64,000 bases of DNA from positions 15,384,725 to 15,448,724 of the forward strand of contig CM029112.1 of assembly GCA_016859345.1 (NCBI GenBank). The letters are read 5' to 3'. Positions 50,278 through 63,055 of this stretch are shown piece by piece. The notes below the pieces were generated by a model that was given only the letters and a program-made list of their open reading frames with translations, was not told the DNA's origin and searched no databases. The position numbers and the translations under genes are program-made. The DNA is from Istiophorus platypterus (lineage: Eukaryota; Chordata; Actinopteri; Istiophoriformes; Istiophoridae). Every line of letters begins with the position of its first letter. Position 1 is the first letter of the stretch.

Positions 50278-51566
50278 CATATACCTGCCTCATGAATGGC
50301 TGAATGAATGGATGCTGAGATCATAAAGAATGATTGGAAAGTGGTTTGGTGAGGGTAATTTCATTCCTCTGTCACATTTTGTGTTTAAGTATGTGTGTGT
50401 GGCTGTGTGTGTGTTTGTGTATAGGGTGTTTGGGGGCGGGGTGTTAATGTGATATGACTTGGCTGGGCCGACTATCCACAATGCAATCCAACAGCCATGA
50501 TCTGTGGCATCCATCAAACCACATACACATGCATCCTTGCGCACACACACTCACATATTTAGAGTACTTGCTGTCTTGATCTGAGTGCAATCCAGGAGAG
50601 GTTGCCAGAAGGAAAGGTTGAACTGCAATCACTCATGAGACAAACACAGACACACACAGACATGTCTTATGCCCACCTATGCACACACAATCATCCAGAC
50701 CAGCACCTGCTCCTCAGCATGTATTAGAAGGGTACAAGTCAATGTGCGCTCTTCCAGCACAAAGTAAATTTACACAAGAGTTGAGATTTTAAAAACACAC
50801 AAATTATAAAACCTGCTACATAAAAACATTCATCCCTACACAAAACCTGATAGGATACTGTCCCACTAGAATCTGATCCTGTCCTGTATCCTGTGTGAAA
50901 GATGCCAAGATTAGAAGCCATGCATTCACATAAAGGACTGTATGAAATTACAAGGATGGTGAGGGGTGCTGAACCTTACAACCCTCTCCAGGGGTTATGA
51001 TTTTTTTTTCTTTGAACTTTCTTCACTTTGAGAAACTGCAACACCCTCCCCGCAACATGTCAAAAAAACAGTGCTAAAATGGTTCAATTTGTTTATTATG
51101 TATCCCCATTTCACCCCCTAAAATACAGAGGCGGGGACAGAGCAGCTCCCCGCTGCCTATGGTAGAGTGCATCTAATTGAACCTTGGTGCAAGTAAAAGT
51201 CGTGCTTTTGATTCAACTAAAATAAATAGAGGCTAAAATAAAATATAGGATGAGGGGGGGGGCATTATCTGATCCCTTCTAAACTCTAATAATTTTCATA
51301 CAGACCCTAAAGTGTAACTGTTATCTGAGTATTGCGATTTGAAATTGCTATATAAAATGCTGCAAGCTCTCTGTAACCATTTTCAGAACCCCGTTGCTAG
51401 AGTTCAGTGAGGGCATCAAATGGAAACAGAGTTCAAATGAGAAAAAGTTTGTGAGCTACAGCGGTTAAGAACCCACTTCTAAAACCATATGTACTTTAAA
51501 TCCCACCACAACCCTCTTGCTGTATTTTCTCTTGCAGTTTTTTTGCCTCTCAGCTGTCATACAAAA
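50278..51566. other. non-coding stretch, no gene seen
   Basis: Decayed TG words at 50,390-50,420 and CA words at 50,520-50,700. Otherwise complex sequence with no gene. Confidence 0.5.
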
Positions 51567-51640
51567 TTTAAGGAATAGTTTGACATTTTTGGAAATATGC
51601 ATATTTGCTTTTTGGCCGAGAGTTATTGTTAAGATTTTCA
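51567..51640 (+). repeat. dispersed teleost repeat, 5' fragment (AGGAATAGTTTGACATTTT type)
   Basis: TTAAGGAATAGTTTGACATT, TTGGAAATATGCATATTTGC and TTTTTGGCCGAGAGTTA match the opening of a very common fish repeat (AGGAATAGTTTGACATTTTG, then GGAAATACGCTTATTCGC, then TTGCCGAGAGTTAG). The rest of the element is missing. Confidence 0.7.
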
Positions 51641-52600
51641 GAGCAGAGGCTGAGACAGGGATGCAGTGTAAGATGATTTATCTTGGCTACGGGAAAATGG
51701 GCAGGTGGTGGTGGAGAGTATTGAGCTGCTCTGGAGGAGGGAGACTGGAGACCAGAGGCTGGAGGTGGAGTTCTGCGGTTGGCAATATAAGGCACACTGG
51801 GAACAGAAAACAAGGCAGAGGAGCACAGGAGATCTACACAAAGAAGGTGGAGGATCATCGAACATCAAACAATCTTGAAAGCGCTGGAGACGCTAAGGGC
51901 GCTAGAAAATAAAACCCACAAGGGTGGAACAATCTGGCACTGGAGTGTTGGGTAGACCAGGCTTTATGGTGATGTGATGAACAGTGGAATGAGACGCAGT
52001 TGTGGTCCTCTGCAGCTGCTGGATCAGGTGAACACGCCCTCCACCTTCTGGGGAGAGAGCAAAAACAGGGAAGGGGAAGGGGGAGAGAGAAAACAAAAAC
52101 CTGAAGAACTGTAGCTGGAACCCTAACAAGTTACATCAGCAGGAAGGCTTATCTCCCTGTTCATTACGAAGCCCCAGCCAGCATTTTTCCAAAAACTATT
52201 CCTTTAATCTTAGTCCTTGGGGATTTTACTGTTCCTAATTCTATTTAGGGCATCAGCTGGTTGTTGTGAGAAAAGATACCATTCACAGCGGGTTCAAAGC
52301 TGCCTTGATGTCAAGAAGCCTTCCCCATAAGCAAGTGTCCTTATGCAAGCCAAAGTGCATGTTTTGTGGTTTAACCTGCCCTCTGACCGTCCTGTGGAGG
52401 CAGACAAGCAATACCAATTTCCTAGGGGGATCAACAAGGCTTCACACTGGATTAAGAATATTTGTGGATATTTAATTCAAAAGAACACACACAGAAAAAG
52501 AACCATGACAAATGCAGGTTTAAATCCAGGTCACTGACCTTTTCCACATGTACCGCCTTCCCTCCAACTTTCCTGTCATTCACCACTGTTTGCCATCTAA
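51641..52600. other. non-coding stretch, possible repeat-derived segment
   Basis: G-rich plus strand at 51,700-51,790 gives open frames on both strands without a domain. At 51,925-52,100, words such as GGTGGAACAATCTGGC, GACGCAGTTGTGGTCCTCTG and CAGGTGAACACGCCCTCCAC look like a dispersed repeat, but I cannot name it. Confidence 0.35.
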
Positions 52601-53725
52601 AAATGCAATGCAATGAAACCACGTTTGAGAAAGAAAAGAGAAAAAAGACGGAGTAAAAAGAACATAAAGGGACAGAAGAGTCGACGTTGAAGAAGAGAAG
52701 ATGTTGGTGTTGACAGACGGATGACTAACACATGGGGAAGCTCAGAAAAGAAGAAAAATAGATTGAGAGAATGTCAGACAGCAAAAGATGAAGAGATGGA
52801 GGTGTGGATGGAGGAAAAATACTGAGATCGTTTGCGTTATTGTGTGGATATGTGCATGTGTGCTCATGTGAGTGTGTGCGTGACTGTTCGCTGAGTCCTC
52901 GTATTTGAGAGTGATTAGTCAAAGCCCCGAGTTTGACACAATGAGATCAACCTAGCTGAGGAGAAGGCATACATTACTGTTCTAGGCCATCACACACACG
53001 CACGCACGCACGCATGCACGCGCGCACACACTCACACACACGCACAAACACACACACCACACCAAACGAGCGCAATGAGACAGACACATAAAGGCATACA
53101 TGCACAGATAGAAGCAAAGTGACACCCAAGCACATGAGGGTATGCAGGTGTTTTTTTCACTCACATACATACACATGCACAAAAAAATCTTCTTTGCGCT
53201 TGAATGTTTTCATATCTCTTCCTCTCTTCTATCTGGATTCTCTCAGTCACTCTCTCCTTTTCTATCTCACCTTTTTCGTTTTCTCTGCGTTTATCTGCCC
53301 ATTTCACCTGCTCCCCCGGCTCCTCCTTCACCACTGATTCACTCTCACGCGCCCGCCCTGTTTCCTGCTTGTCGTTTACCTGCATAATCTGCCTCTTCCA
53401 ATCTCCTGTCATCCTTTATTTTCGTCTGGGAGCAACAATTATCCCTGTCCCCCTCCCTCTTTCGATCAAAACACTCTCTTCTCCTCCCCTCTCCACACCT
53501 CTTTTCAACCCCCAGTCTCGCACTCCCCCGTTTTGCTCCTCCTCCACCTCTTGCTGTGGCAGTGGCTATCCAAGTCCGTTTACCTAATTGCCTGCCTTTC
53601 TGTATTACTCTGAGAAATGAAATGAGGGAAATTTTTTGCCCATTTCTGTTTCCCTGCTTCTTTTTTCTGTTCTGTTTGTCTGTTCCCATGCCTCCTCTTA
53701 AATGCCTGTCTCTCTCTCACTCTAG
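52601..53725. repeat. purine tract, TG-rich, CA-rich, pyrimidine tract (imperfect inverted arrangement)
   Basis: In order: G/A-rich 52,615-52,830, decayed TG 52,840-52,910, CA/CGCA 52,991-53,060, and C/T-rich 53,190-53,725. The outer and inner pairs are of opposite strand composition, so the whole 1.1 kb is roughly self-complementary in composition. Open frames up to 127 codons are compositional. Confidence 0.55.
52991..53060. repeat. (CA)n-(CGCA)n microsatellite
   Basis: Alternating purine-pyrimidine run with CGCACGCACG and CACGCGCGCA words, a strong candidate for Z-form DNA. Confidence 0.9.
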
Positions 53726-55814
53726 TCTCTTATGTAAAGGTCACCATGGTGTGTTAAGTTCAAATTAAGTTCAAGCCCTGCAGGAGTATGTGTATGGCTG
53801 GTGTGTGGAATTGTGTGCGGTAGTTTGTTTTCTGCATTTTTATGATGATGTAAATGAACACTTGAAAGCTGTCAAAACATTTGACTGCAAATGGTGTAGT
53901 GTCCTTCACTTGTCTATGTACCAACCTTAACTGTTGCTCAATATTCATGTCCTCAGGTATTAACTCTCCTTCATGTCCTTTTACTCAAACGATGCTCTTT
54001 ATTAGCTAACTTTTGTGCTTTAATTTCCCCTGTGAACTTAATGAGGTGAAAATCTGTTTAACAGGGCATTTCCAAACAACTCTTCTTGGTGACAGAGGGG
54101 ATAGTGTAATGCATGCTGAAAGAAAACAATGCCAAATTATATCACTGAAGGACAAGGGTGCACTGAGCTGGCCACACATGGTCAAGAAGGTTCTTTGAGG
54201 GGTCAACAGTATCGATCACAGCATCGTCTGACTAGAGAAACTGATTCATTATCAGAAACCAAACTGAAATGGATAGAAAATTCCCATCTAAAACAGGCAA
54301 TCTACTCTAATAGGTGATTGGATGTTATACGTGTGAGCCTGTGCAATGCATGCAAATGTGTATGTGTTAGTACCACAGAAGGATGTATGGATTTTAGCTG
54401 CCTCACTGCCTAAGTGGGGCACTCAAAATAGCTCCTCGGGCCTCACATCAAGGACACAGTCTACTGTAAATTACCATGTTAATGTGTATCTGGTTCTGAG
54501 ATATTCCATGGATAGGTGGTGTTTTTCTTCTTCAATACACACCTATGGTTGCGCATGGGACCATGTGTGCATTATTGCCAGTCCACCTGATATTTTGCGT
54601 CAGGTGCTCCTCAGGATTTCACATCACTCCAGTCTGGCTAAAGCAATGCCTGGGTATGTAACAAGCAGAAGCTACTTCCTTAGATAAGTGAATAAACCAA
54701 CAGATTATGATAGTTATAATAGTCTCGTGGCATAAAGTTACAGAGATCATAAAGCTACAGCAGCAGTGCAGCAAGCACGGGGAAAAAAGGGAACAAACTT
54801 TATTATTTATAGGTATGGGCTTAGGCAAGGTTGCACAGGGAGGGAGAGTTCCGTATAAAACATAGTCACACCTGGAAGAGACATTTGTCCTGAAGAATAC
54901 AGAGCAAAACCAGCGGTACAGTCTGACTGCATCAACAGCGGAAAAAAGTGACACTTGAGCAGCATTTTCCTAATAACTCCACCAGTTTGATTAGAGTTTG
55001 TTTCTCTAAACGTCAGACTAATGTTGTAATCTTTTGCATTGACTGTCTGCACTAATTTGTGCAGCGGATCAATTGAAGGCTGTACTGCAGCTTTAATAAT
55101 CTCTTTGACTTTAAGCCACAACAAAATGTTGGTATGCAATTTGTCCTTGTTCTGCATATTCGCCGGTTCAAAACTGGAGATCATATGTTTAGCGATGGAT
55201 ATTTTTGATTTTGGCTTTAATCGACAGCTTTTTTTTTTTGATCCCGTGACAACCTGGTACATCACTTAAGGAGAAAAATCCCTAGTATATGACTTTACAT
55301 GCAGGCAGGGATGACAAAAATTAAAAACTTTTTCCTGTATTAATTAACTCAAATTTTTTTAATGAAATCTATAGATTCCATCCATCTTCTGTGCCTCGCC
55401 CACTCCATATCATGTTTATCTGGTATAAAATATGCGTACTCCCTCTGTCTAAACATTTGAATAATCTTCTTTCCATAACTTGAATACAGAGAGCCTCAGA
55501 CAGCTTTCATTGTCAGAAACTATTAGTATACTATTAGGATTTGTCCACTTGTGCTGGCAGCACAGCAGGACCAAAAGCATGGCTCTTCTGTTCATTCCAC
55601 CTCCAACAAATCACACTGATTTATGTCCTCTATTGCGTGCTTCACCACTCCAACCCACCCTTTGTATGTGTGTGTGTGTGTGTGAGTGAGAGAGAGACTA
55701 AATCAGATAATATGAGTGGAAAAGTTTTAGTTCATCCATCACTGGAAGCTTTTTTTAAAAAAAGAGAAGAATATTAGAAGAAAAAACAACAAATAAAAAC
55801 AAAGTCAGAGTTCA

Positions 55815-55818
<4 letters not shown>
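53726..55818. other. long non-coding stretch, one unexplained open frame
   Basis: AT-rich complex DNA. The longest non-repetitive open frame in this part is on the minus strand at 54,807-55,265 (152 codons). I do not recognise its product and it has no splice or promoter context. A short TG run lies at 55,667-55,684. Confidence 0.4.

Positions 55819-55868
<50 letters not shown>
55819..55868. repeat. (TG)n microsatellite
   Basis: About 50 bp of uninterrupted TG. Confidence 0.95.
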
Positions 55869-55869
<1 letters not shown>

Positions 55870-58800
55870 TTGTAAAATTAGCGATCTAGAATAAACACAA
55901 TGTACACAAATTCTAGAAGTAGACATGACTGAGCAGCAAGATCAGCTACTCTGCCTCAAAAACACTTACTGCCCCGAGTTTGTTTCTCCGTTTGTCGCAT
56001 TTTGTCTCTTTTTAGTCCCCCACATTGCAAATTACACTGTAATTGAAGATTTTGCTTGCAGCGTTTTCTAATGAATGTGAAACCTACAGTGATTTCTTCT
56101 TGCTGACATTAAAGAAAAATGTCAATCTTTTATTTGTGTGCAATTGAAATGAAAATGAATCAAGAAAGAAATATAGAAAGGAAAACTGTAGACAAAGAGG
56201 GCATAATAACAAACGGCATATTGCAGACACACACTGCGACTGTACAGCTGTGTTGATGTCGGCTCTGTGAGCTGTGTGATATCCAGACTTGCCCACAAGG
56301 CCCGATGCATCCTGGGACATATGCAGAGGCAGTGACATGAGACAGGACGCTTCTGGTTTGACCAGGGCTCTGCTGCATTTTACTCAAGTATAAATAAAGA
56401 ATCACCACAGTCGTGTGAAAGCCTCGTTGAGCCTCATTCAGTCGAGCATTTTACTTGCATGTAGGAACAGTTTTCATTTCAAACTTGCTTGCAAACAGTT
56501 TCACAGCACATTTCTAATTCTTTAATCTCATATTCAGCTTTTTTCCTTTGGTGAAAACAAATGTCCTGAACTCAATCCATGCATTTGTAGGTCTTTTTGT
56601 TTAACCTTGGTATAAAGTTGTAACCTTGGTTTTTGATTTGATGAGCTTGATCTATCTGTCAGCTTTTTTTTTCCTATATGATTTTAAGAATAAGCCTTTG
56701 ACTATTACAGACCAAACTGTGCACTCATTATGTAAAGTTACAAAATTTCATAATTTAAAATGGCGATCTTTGCTTGCAAATATACAGAAAACTGATGCAC
56801 ACAGATGTGACTCTTCCAATCCAAATTTAACCTCGTTTTTTTTAACCAAATCTCTGAGGCTTTGATGACTTTTGCAGCATTAGTAGCTTCTCACCATGCT
56901 CATATTACCTTACTGTTGGTGATCTAATTCTGAATTCACCTCAGTAAAGACAATGGTTGTATCTGAGGGCGTCTCAATTAGAAAAGAAGTACTTTCACAT
57001 TGTGCTTGATTCAACAGTGTTGATTATTTCTCTGGATGAAACATACATTTGATGTCAACTTTTAATCAAAGATTTTATACAGTAAAGTGTGAAAAAGGAA
57101 AGATATTAATAGAGGGAAAAAGGATGTCATTTAAAAAGATTATAGTAACTATGGTATGTCCCTGCCATTGGACTTGGAATTTACGCTATGGAAAAAATTT
57201 GATATGTTGAAAATGTATGGTGAATGAACAACAACTCACAAAATCCATTCTGCAAGTTTTTTGTCCATTATTTTACATTACAGTTACTGTATATGAATGT
57301 GAAATACACATACACAAAAGTATGTGAGCAAACAATCAGTAAACCATGTTTAATACATGACGCACGTACTGAGGAATGCAAAGCAAAGCGATGCAACAAC
57401 AGCAAAATGCCAACACTGCTCACTGTAAGATGGTAACATGGAAGCACAAACAGCACAGTAACACACACATTAGAGTCATGCATAAACACATAAACAAAGA
57501 AACACAGATATAGTACAGTAGACATACACATGAAGGAGGAAACACAACGCCAGAGCAAGATGTTGGGAAGTGCTCTGAGGCATAAATACTGTTGAGTTGT
57601 ATATTGTGTGTTGTGTTTGTGTGTGTGTGTCACAGTGGGACATAGGGTTCAGTGACTAATGTGTGTTGTGTTGTGTGAGCAGTCAGGTGTCAACTCTACT
57701 CATGCTGACGGGAATACAAAGATCAAACAGGAGACATGGGGCTAACAGCACAGGGAGATTGATGATTTTGGGAAGAGAAGTATTTTTATAATGCACTTTA
57801 TATAATGTATTTTCCCACTGTAAAAGAAAACAGTTCTGACAGGATTTCTTTCTCTTTGACAGTTAATCTGTTATTTTGATATTGCTAATATTAACAGGGA
57901 GGATGCTCGCTTGATTCTACCATGAAATATTCTTTGGATCACCTTTTGTAATTTGACAAAGGAAGCAATTGCATTTAGGTGAAATGGTAAGACCTGTGGT
58001 TTTAGTTATCGAACAGCGTGGCAAATTACATTATCACCCGCCTTCCCCTTGGAATTTTAGCGCTTACTGGAGGAGGCTTTAAAAATTGTAACCACAATAG
58101 ACGGTTTTGTACTTTCACGTATGCTATCGGAAAAACCAACAGTTCTGAACCTCAAAAGGTCCTTTTTTGTTGTTATTGTTGTTTTATTTTTGTTTTATTT
58201 TATTGTACCTCCCCCTTTTCCCTTTCTCCCTTTCCCTTCCCACAAGTGTCCCTGGTAATGCTATAAACAGCTGTATGTATCCTCACATGGAATCACTCAC
58301 AGGGCTGAGTCTACCCACTTCCACCTCATTGATCCTATGGTTAATCAGTTATAACAGACCCAACTGAAAATCAAAGATTTTTTTGTAAGTTTGTTTTTTT
58401 CGAACATTAAAACTACTTTAATAGAAAAAGGGAAAACTGTTGTTAATGGTTTTAAAAAAAAAAAAAGAAAAAACAATAAAGATTATTCAAACACAAAACA
58501 GAAAGACACAACATTGACATGGTATTTGTGAGAACTTGAATGGTAGAGTCACTGCAGTATTCAGAGAGCAATGAATCAAATGAGAGGAGAAAAAGATCTG
58601 ACTTTTCAGTTTCCAAACACTAAGCTTGTGTCTCCCTTGGTTTTGATGATCTGCTGAAATTGATGAAAGAGAGTCCATGTGAGTCATGTTTTCATTAATC
58701 AAAATATACGGAAGCCCATGTTTCATGTTTTGATGGACTTACACTCTAAAAGGGAGGGATGTTTAGCGTGATATCAGACAATTAAGAAAAAAAACAATAT

Positions 58801-59217
58801 TGCCTGTGACTGCAAACACAATATAATCTCATTTCAAAATAGACCTGAAAGAGAACTGTTCAGTTTTAAGTGAGTTGTAGAGCTGAACTGCAAGATGATC
58901 TGTCTCTCAGTATGGGAATTTGCTCCTCTCCCATCCATCTCCATCCACAATAACACAATAGTATGGTTGCTCATTTTGCCCGCAGACATTCAGACTTTTA
59001 ATAATGTGAGGCAGTGGATTTACTGTCTGTCACTGCAAGCAGTAAATTTTTAATCTCTGAGCACCAGTAAAGTGAAGGCTTAGAACGGAGAGGTAGACTG
59101 TGTGGTGGTAAATGTGTGGGCAGAGCTCGCTCCTTTAATCAACTGTGTTGACCTCAGTTCAGTTCAGTCACACTGACAAAACCCATTAGCCAACACGTGA
59201 ACACAGCCAACACACAG
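55869..59217. other. long non-coding stretch, no gene seen
   Basis: About 3.3 kb of AT-rich DNA with short frames only. Decayed TG words lie near 57,605-57,680, and there is a poly-A run at 58,451-58,465. No exon, RNA gene or element was recognised. Confidence 0.5.
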
Positions 59218-59242
59218 ACACACACACACACACACACACACA
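59218..59242. repeat. (CA)n microsatellite
   Basis: About 24 bp of CA within a CA-rich neighbourhood that extends to about 59,480. Confidence 0.9.
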
Positions 59243-60079
59243 TGCATATATACTGGATCTACACAAACTAACATACACATTTAAAGACATACAATCAAGG
59301 ATACACTGTACAGAGAGACACGAGCCTACAGTACACACTTACACACACAAACAAACACACACAGTGATTAGAGACATAACACTGCAGTCAGCAGAATCAC
59401 TCTTTGGACACAAGAAGGGTGAGTCAGTAAGCCAAATACCACAGACACACACACACTTATGCACATACACATTCATAAACACACCCATATTAAGGGGGAT
59501 GTTGAGTCATAACAACCTAGAAGCCTCAGGAGTTAAAAAAAAAAAAAAAAAAAAGAAAGGAAAGGAAGGAGCCATAAAAGATTTGCTTTTTGTATGGTGT
59601 GTTACATTTGCACGGAGCATGTTTGTATAAGTTAATTTGTTTGTTTATGTGTGTTTGTATACGTGACCCCGGCTCTCACAGACGATAATTATCCATTTTC
59701 AAGCATAAACTTTACTCCTGGAAAGAGCGAATGAAGAAATCGTGCCACTCTACAATGATGAGTACTCAGTTACTCAGTTGAGGTACAGTGTACATGTGTA
59801 AATCTCATGTGTGGTTGTGCTAATGTATATATAGTAGTATAAAACAGTGTGTGTCCCTTAATTTTGCCCGGTGCCATTTCAGACCTCTGTGTGTTCCCTG
59901 CTGGCATTTTGCTGGTATTTGGAGAGGTCACGCATAATCAACTCAGCCTACCGACCAAATGTGTATGTGTGTATATATACGTGTGTTTTTTTACTGGCAG
60001 TGATGCTTTTGTGTTCATGTGTGTATAGTTTTTTTCATATAATTAGAAGCAATGACATGGATATAGAGTTGCTGTGATT
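59243..60079. other. non-coding stretch, no gene seen
   Basis: Decayed CA words, a 20-base poly-A run at about 59,535-59,554 and decayed TG words. No gene is supported. Confidence 0.5.
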
Positions 60080-61780
60080 TGAGGTAAGATTAATGCAAAT
60101 GTATCTAACGGAAATTTCTAGCTGATGTCACCCTGCATACGACTCCATAATTCCTCCATGTTCCCCAAGAAGATGCAGCCCGTGCAACAGTATTTACAGC
60201 TTGTGAAGTCAAACATGGCAACATTATTGCCTCCACAGATAAATGGCTGCAGTATCAATAGGAGCAATCTAGTATCGCTTCCTTTAAATTGACGAGATGG
60301 CAGGTTCATCCACACACAAGCTGGCAGCTTTACAGTCGGAGTTATGTTCATACTAATTAGCAAAAAAAAATTCTTGTGTGGGTTAGAGGGCTGCTAACTG
60401 GTGAAGTACAGACCAAGTGATAAACATTTTTCCAGCGCAGCTAAAAAAAGAGTTTGATAGGAGAACATTTTTCAGCTATTTAAAATACCAACAATCATCC
60501 AGGGAGAAATCCATCTCGGATCAGTCAGACATGTCTACACTGGGAGGGAACCCTGAAAGAACATAATTCAAAACAGCTGCGAGACACGTTGAGTTTCGAG
60601 ACCAGACGGAGAGTCTTCCAGGCATTCTCTGATCAGATTGTTTAAGGCCATGGGTTTATTTGGAGGAGAGCCAGTAGCTCTACATCCTTGAGTCCAAATT
60701 GCAGCGCTAAGCTCCAAGCGTCTTCATTATGAAACAGACATACAGCGGATGACTTTTAAACCTGTTAGAAGTGCCTTGTGTCCTGCTCCCACATGTCCTG
60801 CCCGATCAGAAGTGAAGTATGGATAAAGATACTGCAACTCCATCCACTCATTTTCAACACAGCTTCTCTTTGATGAGGCTACTTGTGCTGTCTCCACTGC
60901 ACAGTGTCTTTTGCAAAAAGGGGACAGATTCTCTTTTTTGCCTTTTTTCTGGCTTCTTTATTATGCTCTTTGAAGCATAATAAAACCATCTCTCGTATAG
61001 AAAATATTTTCTTTTTTTCCAATATGATTTCTTTAACTTTATTTTTGCAACTACAATTCAGTTCAACATGCTGAAATCCATTTTCTTCGGGCTGTCAAAC
61101 AGCCCTGTAAGAAATCCTAAGTAAAGGAGTCAAGTTGAAGGACAATTGTTATTAATGTGAAAATTTCACAGATATGAAATCACTCTTGAAGTATCAGAGA
61201 GTTTATTTGTCCTCTAACTCGGGGTCATTCTGCAAACACTTGACGGTTTGAGTTTTGTGGAGACTGGCACAGCTGTGTTTAGGGTGTCTCTGAGCTGAGT
61301 GCTGCCTTGACTAATGCCATATCATTTGTGATCCTAGACAGCTCTTGCCTAATCAGCAGCAAAAAATACAGTATGTACAACATTAGAGTAACAACATTGG
61401 TCTATAAAAAGCTTGAAGCCAGCAAGCTCTTGCTGCCTCCTTGAGAGTCCCATGGCAAACATCAAATGGCTGATAAATAAACAAACACACAGCACAGCGA
61501 AAAATAACTGCAAATATTTGCTGCAAGATATTTATAACCATTGTTGAAGCATCGATGTGAGGAACCTTGCGGAACTGGGTTTTAACTCGCTCATAAACTC
61601 AGTTATTCACAATTAGCAGGCTGCAGATACTCCGCAAGGTGGAGCTGCTCAGTCATTGTGAATTCAGTTTTATGTATGCCGACCTGTGCCACCTACAGGA
61701 AAAGGAAAGTAATGGTGGTAGCAATTTAGAGCTGATGTACAATGTCAATGTTGCAGCATATATAGAAGGACAAAGAGTAT
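60080..61780. other. repeat-poor segment, no gene identified
   Basis: One of the longest stretches without microsatellite, purine or pyrimidine tract or recognisable repeat. Short frames on both strands have no domain. Its complexity makes it a reasonable place to look for conserved non-coding elements. Confidence 0.3.
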
Positions 61781-62085
61781 CGGCTGCTTTTTTATATTTA
61801 ATATTTAATATTATTTGAATTGCTGCAATCATAGGGATTGGCCCTGTGTGGTAAGCAATATTCTAAGTGTCTGTTTGTTTTGGTGTTTTTTTTTCTTCAG
61901 TGAAGCTAAGGTGTGCAGTGTTGCAGTGGATTCTCTCTTTTTGATTGTGCTGACTGTGTAAAGATGTGTTTGACTATGTGTTGTTAAGGAGGATTTGCGC
62001 TTGTGTATGGGTGTATGTGTGTGTGTATATGTGTGTTACAGATGGCCAGAGGAACCGGCAGCCAGTGGCAGTGTCAGAAAGCATC
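61781..62085. other. non-coding stretch, no gene seen
   Basis: Decayed TG words at about 61,995-62,040. Nothing could be supported. Confidence 0.45.
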
Positions 62086-62089
62086 TCAT

Positions 62090-63055
62090 CAGGGATGGGG
62101 TGGAAGAAGAGAGGGAAGAAGGGAGGAAAAGAAAACAGAGGGGTAGAGATGAAGGAGGCTTTGCAGGGTGGAGTGCAGATCATCCTTCTCATCTGCTTCC
62201 TACTATACATGCCTCCTTGTTTCCTGTTTCCCTTGCTTGCATTCTCAAGCTATAACCTTTACCTACTCACCTAATTTAATTATTTAAGGTAGGGAAAGAA
62301 GGTAGGAACAGGAGCAAGAATACCTGATTTCATAGTCTCCTCATTTTCTGCCATGTCTGGGAAACACCACAGCACATCTTTATATCCGTGATGAATGTGA
62401 CAATGTTACAAGAATGCTCAGCTGTTCTACTGAGTTCACATAGTGTGCGGGGCTCTGGACAGAACGTGTTTAAAACTTTGTTTGTTCTCCAACTGTATAT
62501 AATAACATCAGGCTCAGCTTCTTGCCTGTGGCTACAATTTTTGTTTTTGGGGAACCGAAGCAGAACACAGCAGAGCTCTCTCTATTTGCGTGGATGCGAC
62601 TGTGTTGGTGCACATACTTTGTGTGCACATACAGCCCTGTGATGGCCTGACCAATCAGCTCAACTCCTCCACTTTCCACAGAAACTTTGTTCAAGCAGAG
62701 GTTGGCCATAGGGAGGGAGGAAGGGGAGAACGGGGGAAAGAGGTGGGAGAACAACAGAGATGAAAGGATGAGACAGAGAACTGGGGAAAGAGACAAGAGA
62801 GAGCAACGGTGGAAACAACGCTTGGAGGTAGAGAAAGGGAAGGGAGAGGAGGCAGAGGGAGGGAAGGGGAGACGGTGGGGAAAGAGAAAGCAGAGATGAT
62901 AAAGTAAGGAGAACGTAAGGTTGGGGATGGGGAAAAAATGAGAATAATACTGGCTGAAGTAGTCTTTGCTTGTCTCTGTTCGCTGTCTGCCTGTTATCCC
63001 CCAATTTGTCCACCTTTGTCTCTCTACTCATGTTCTTTCTTCATTTTTTTCAGTA
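62090..63055. repeat. purine-rich tracts followed by pyrimidine-rich run
   Basis: G/A-biased at 62,095-62,165 and strongly at 62,695-62,935, then C/T-biased at 62,960-63,055. The 123-codon minus frame is the pyrimidine-strand reading of the purine block and is rejected as a gene. Confidence 0.55.

Noticed and set aside
53204..53689. 114-127 codon frames on both strands
   Set aside because: Compositional frames in a polypyrimidine tract.
62660..63031. 123-codon minus-strand frame rich in Ser, Leu and Pro
   Set aside because: Reading of the complement of a purine tract; no domain.
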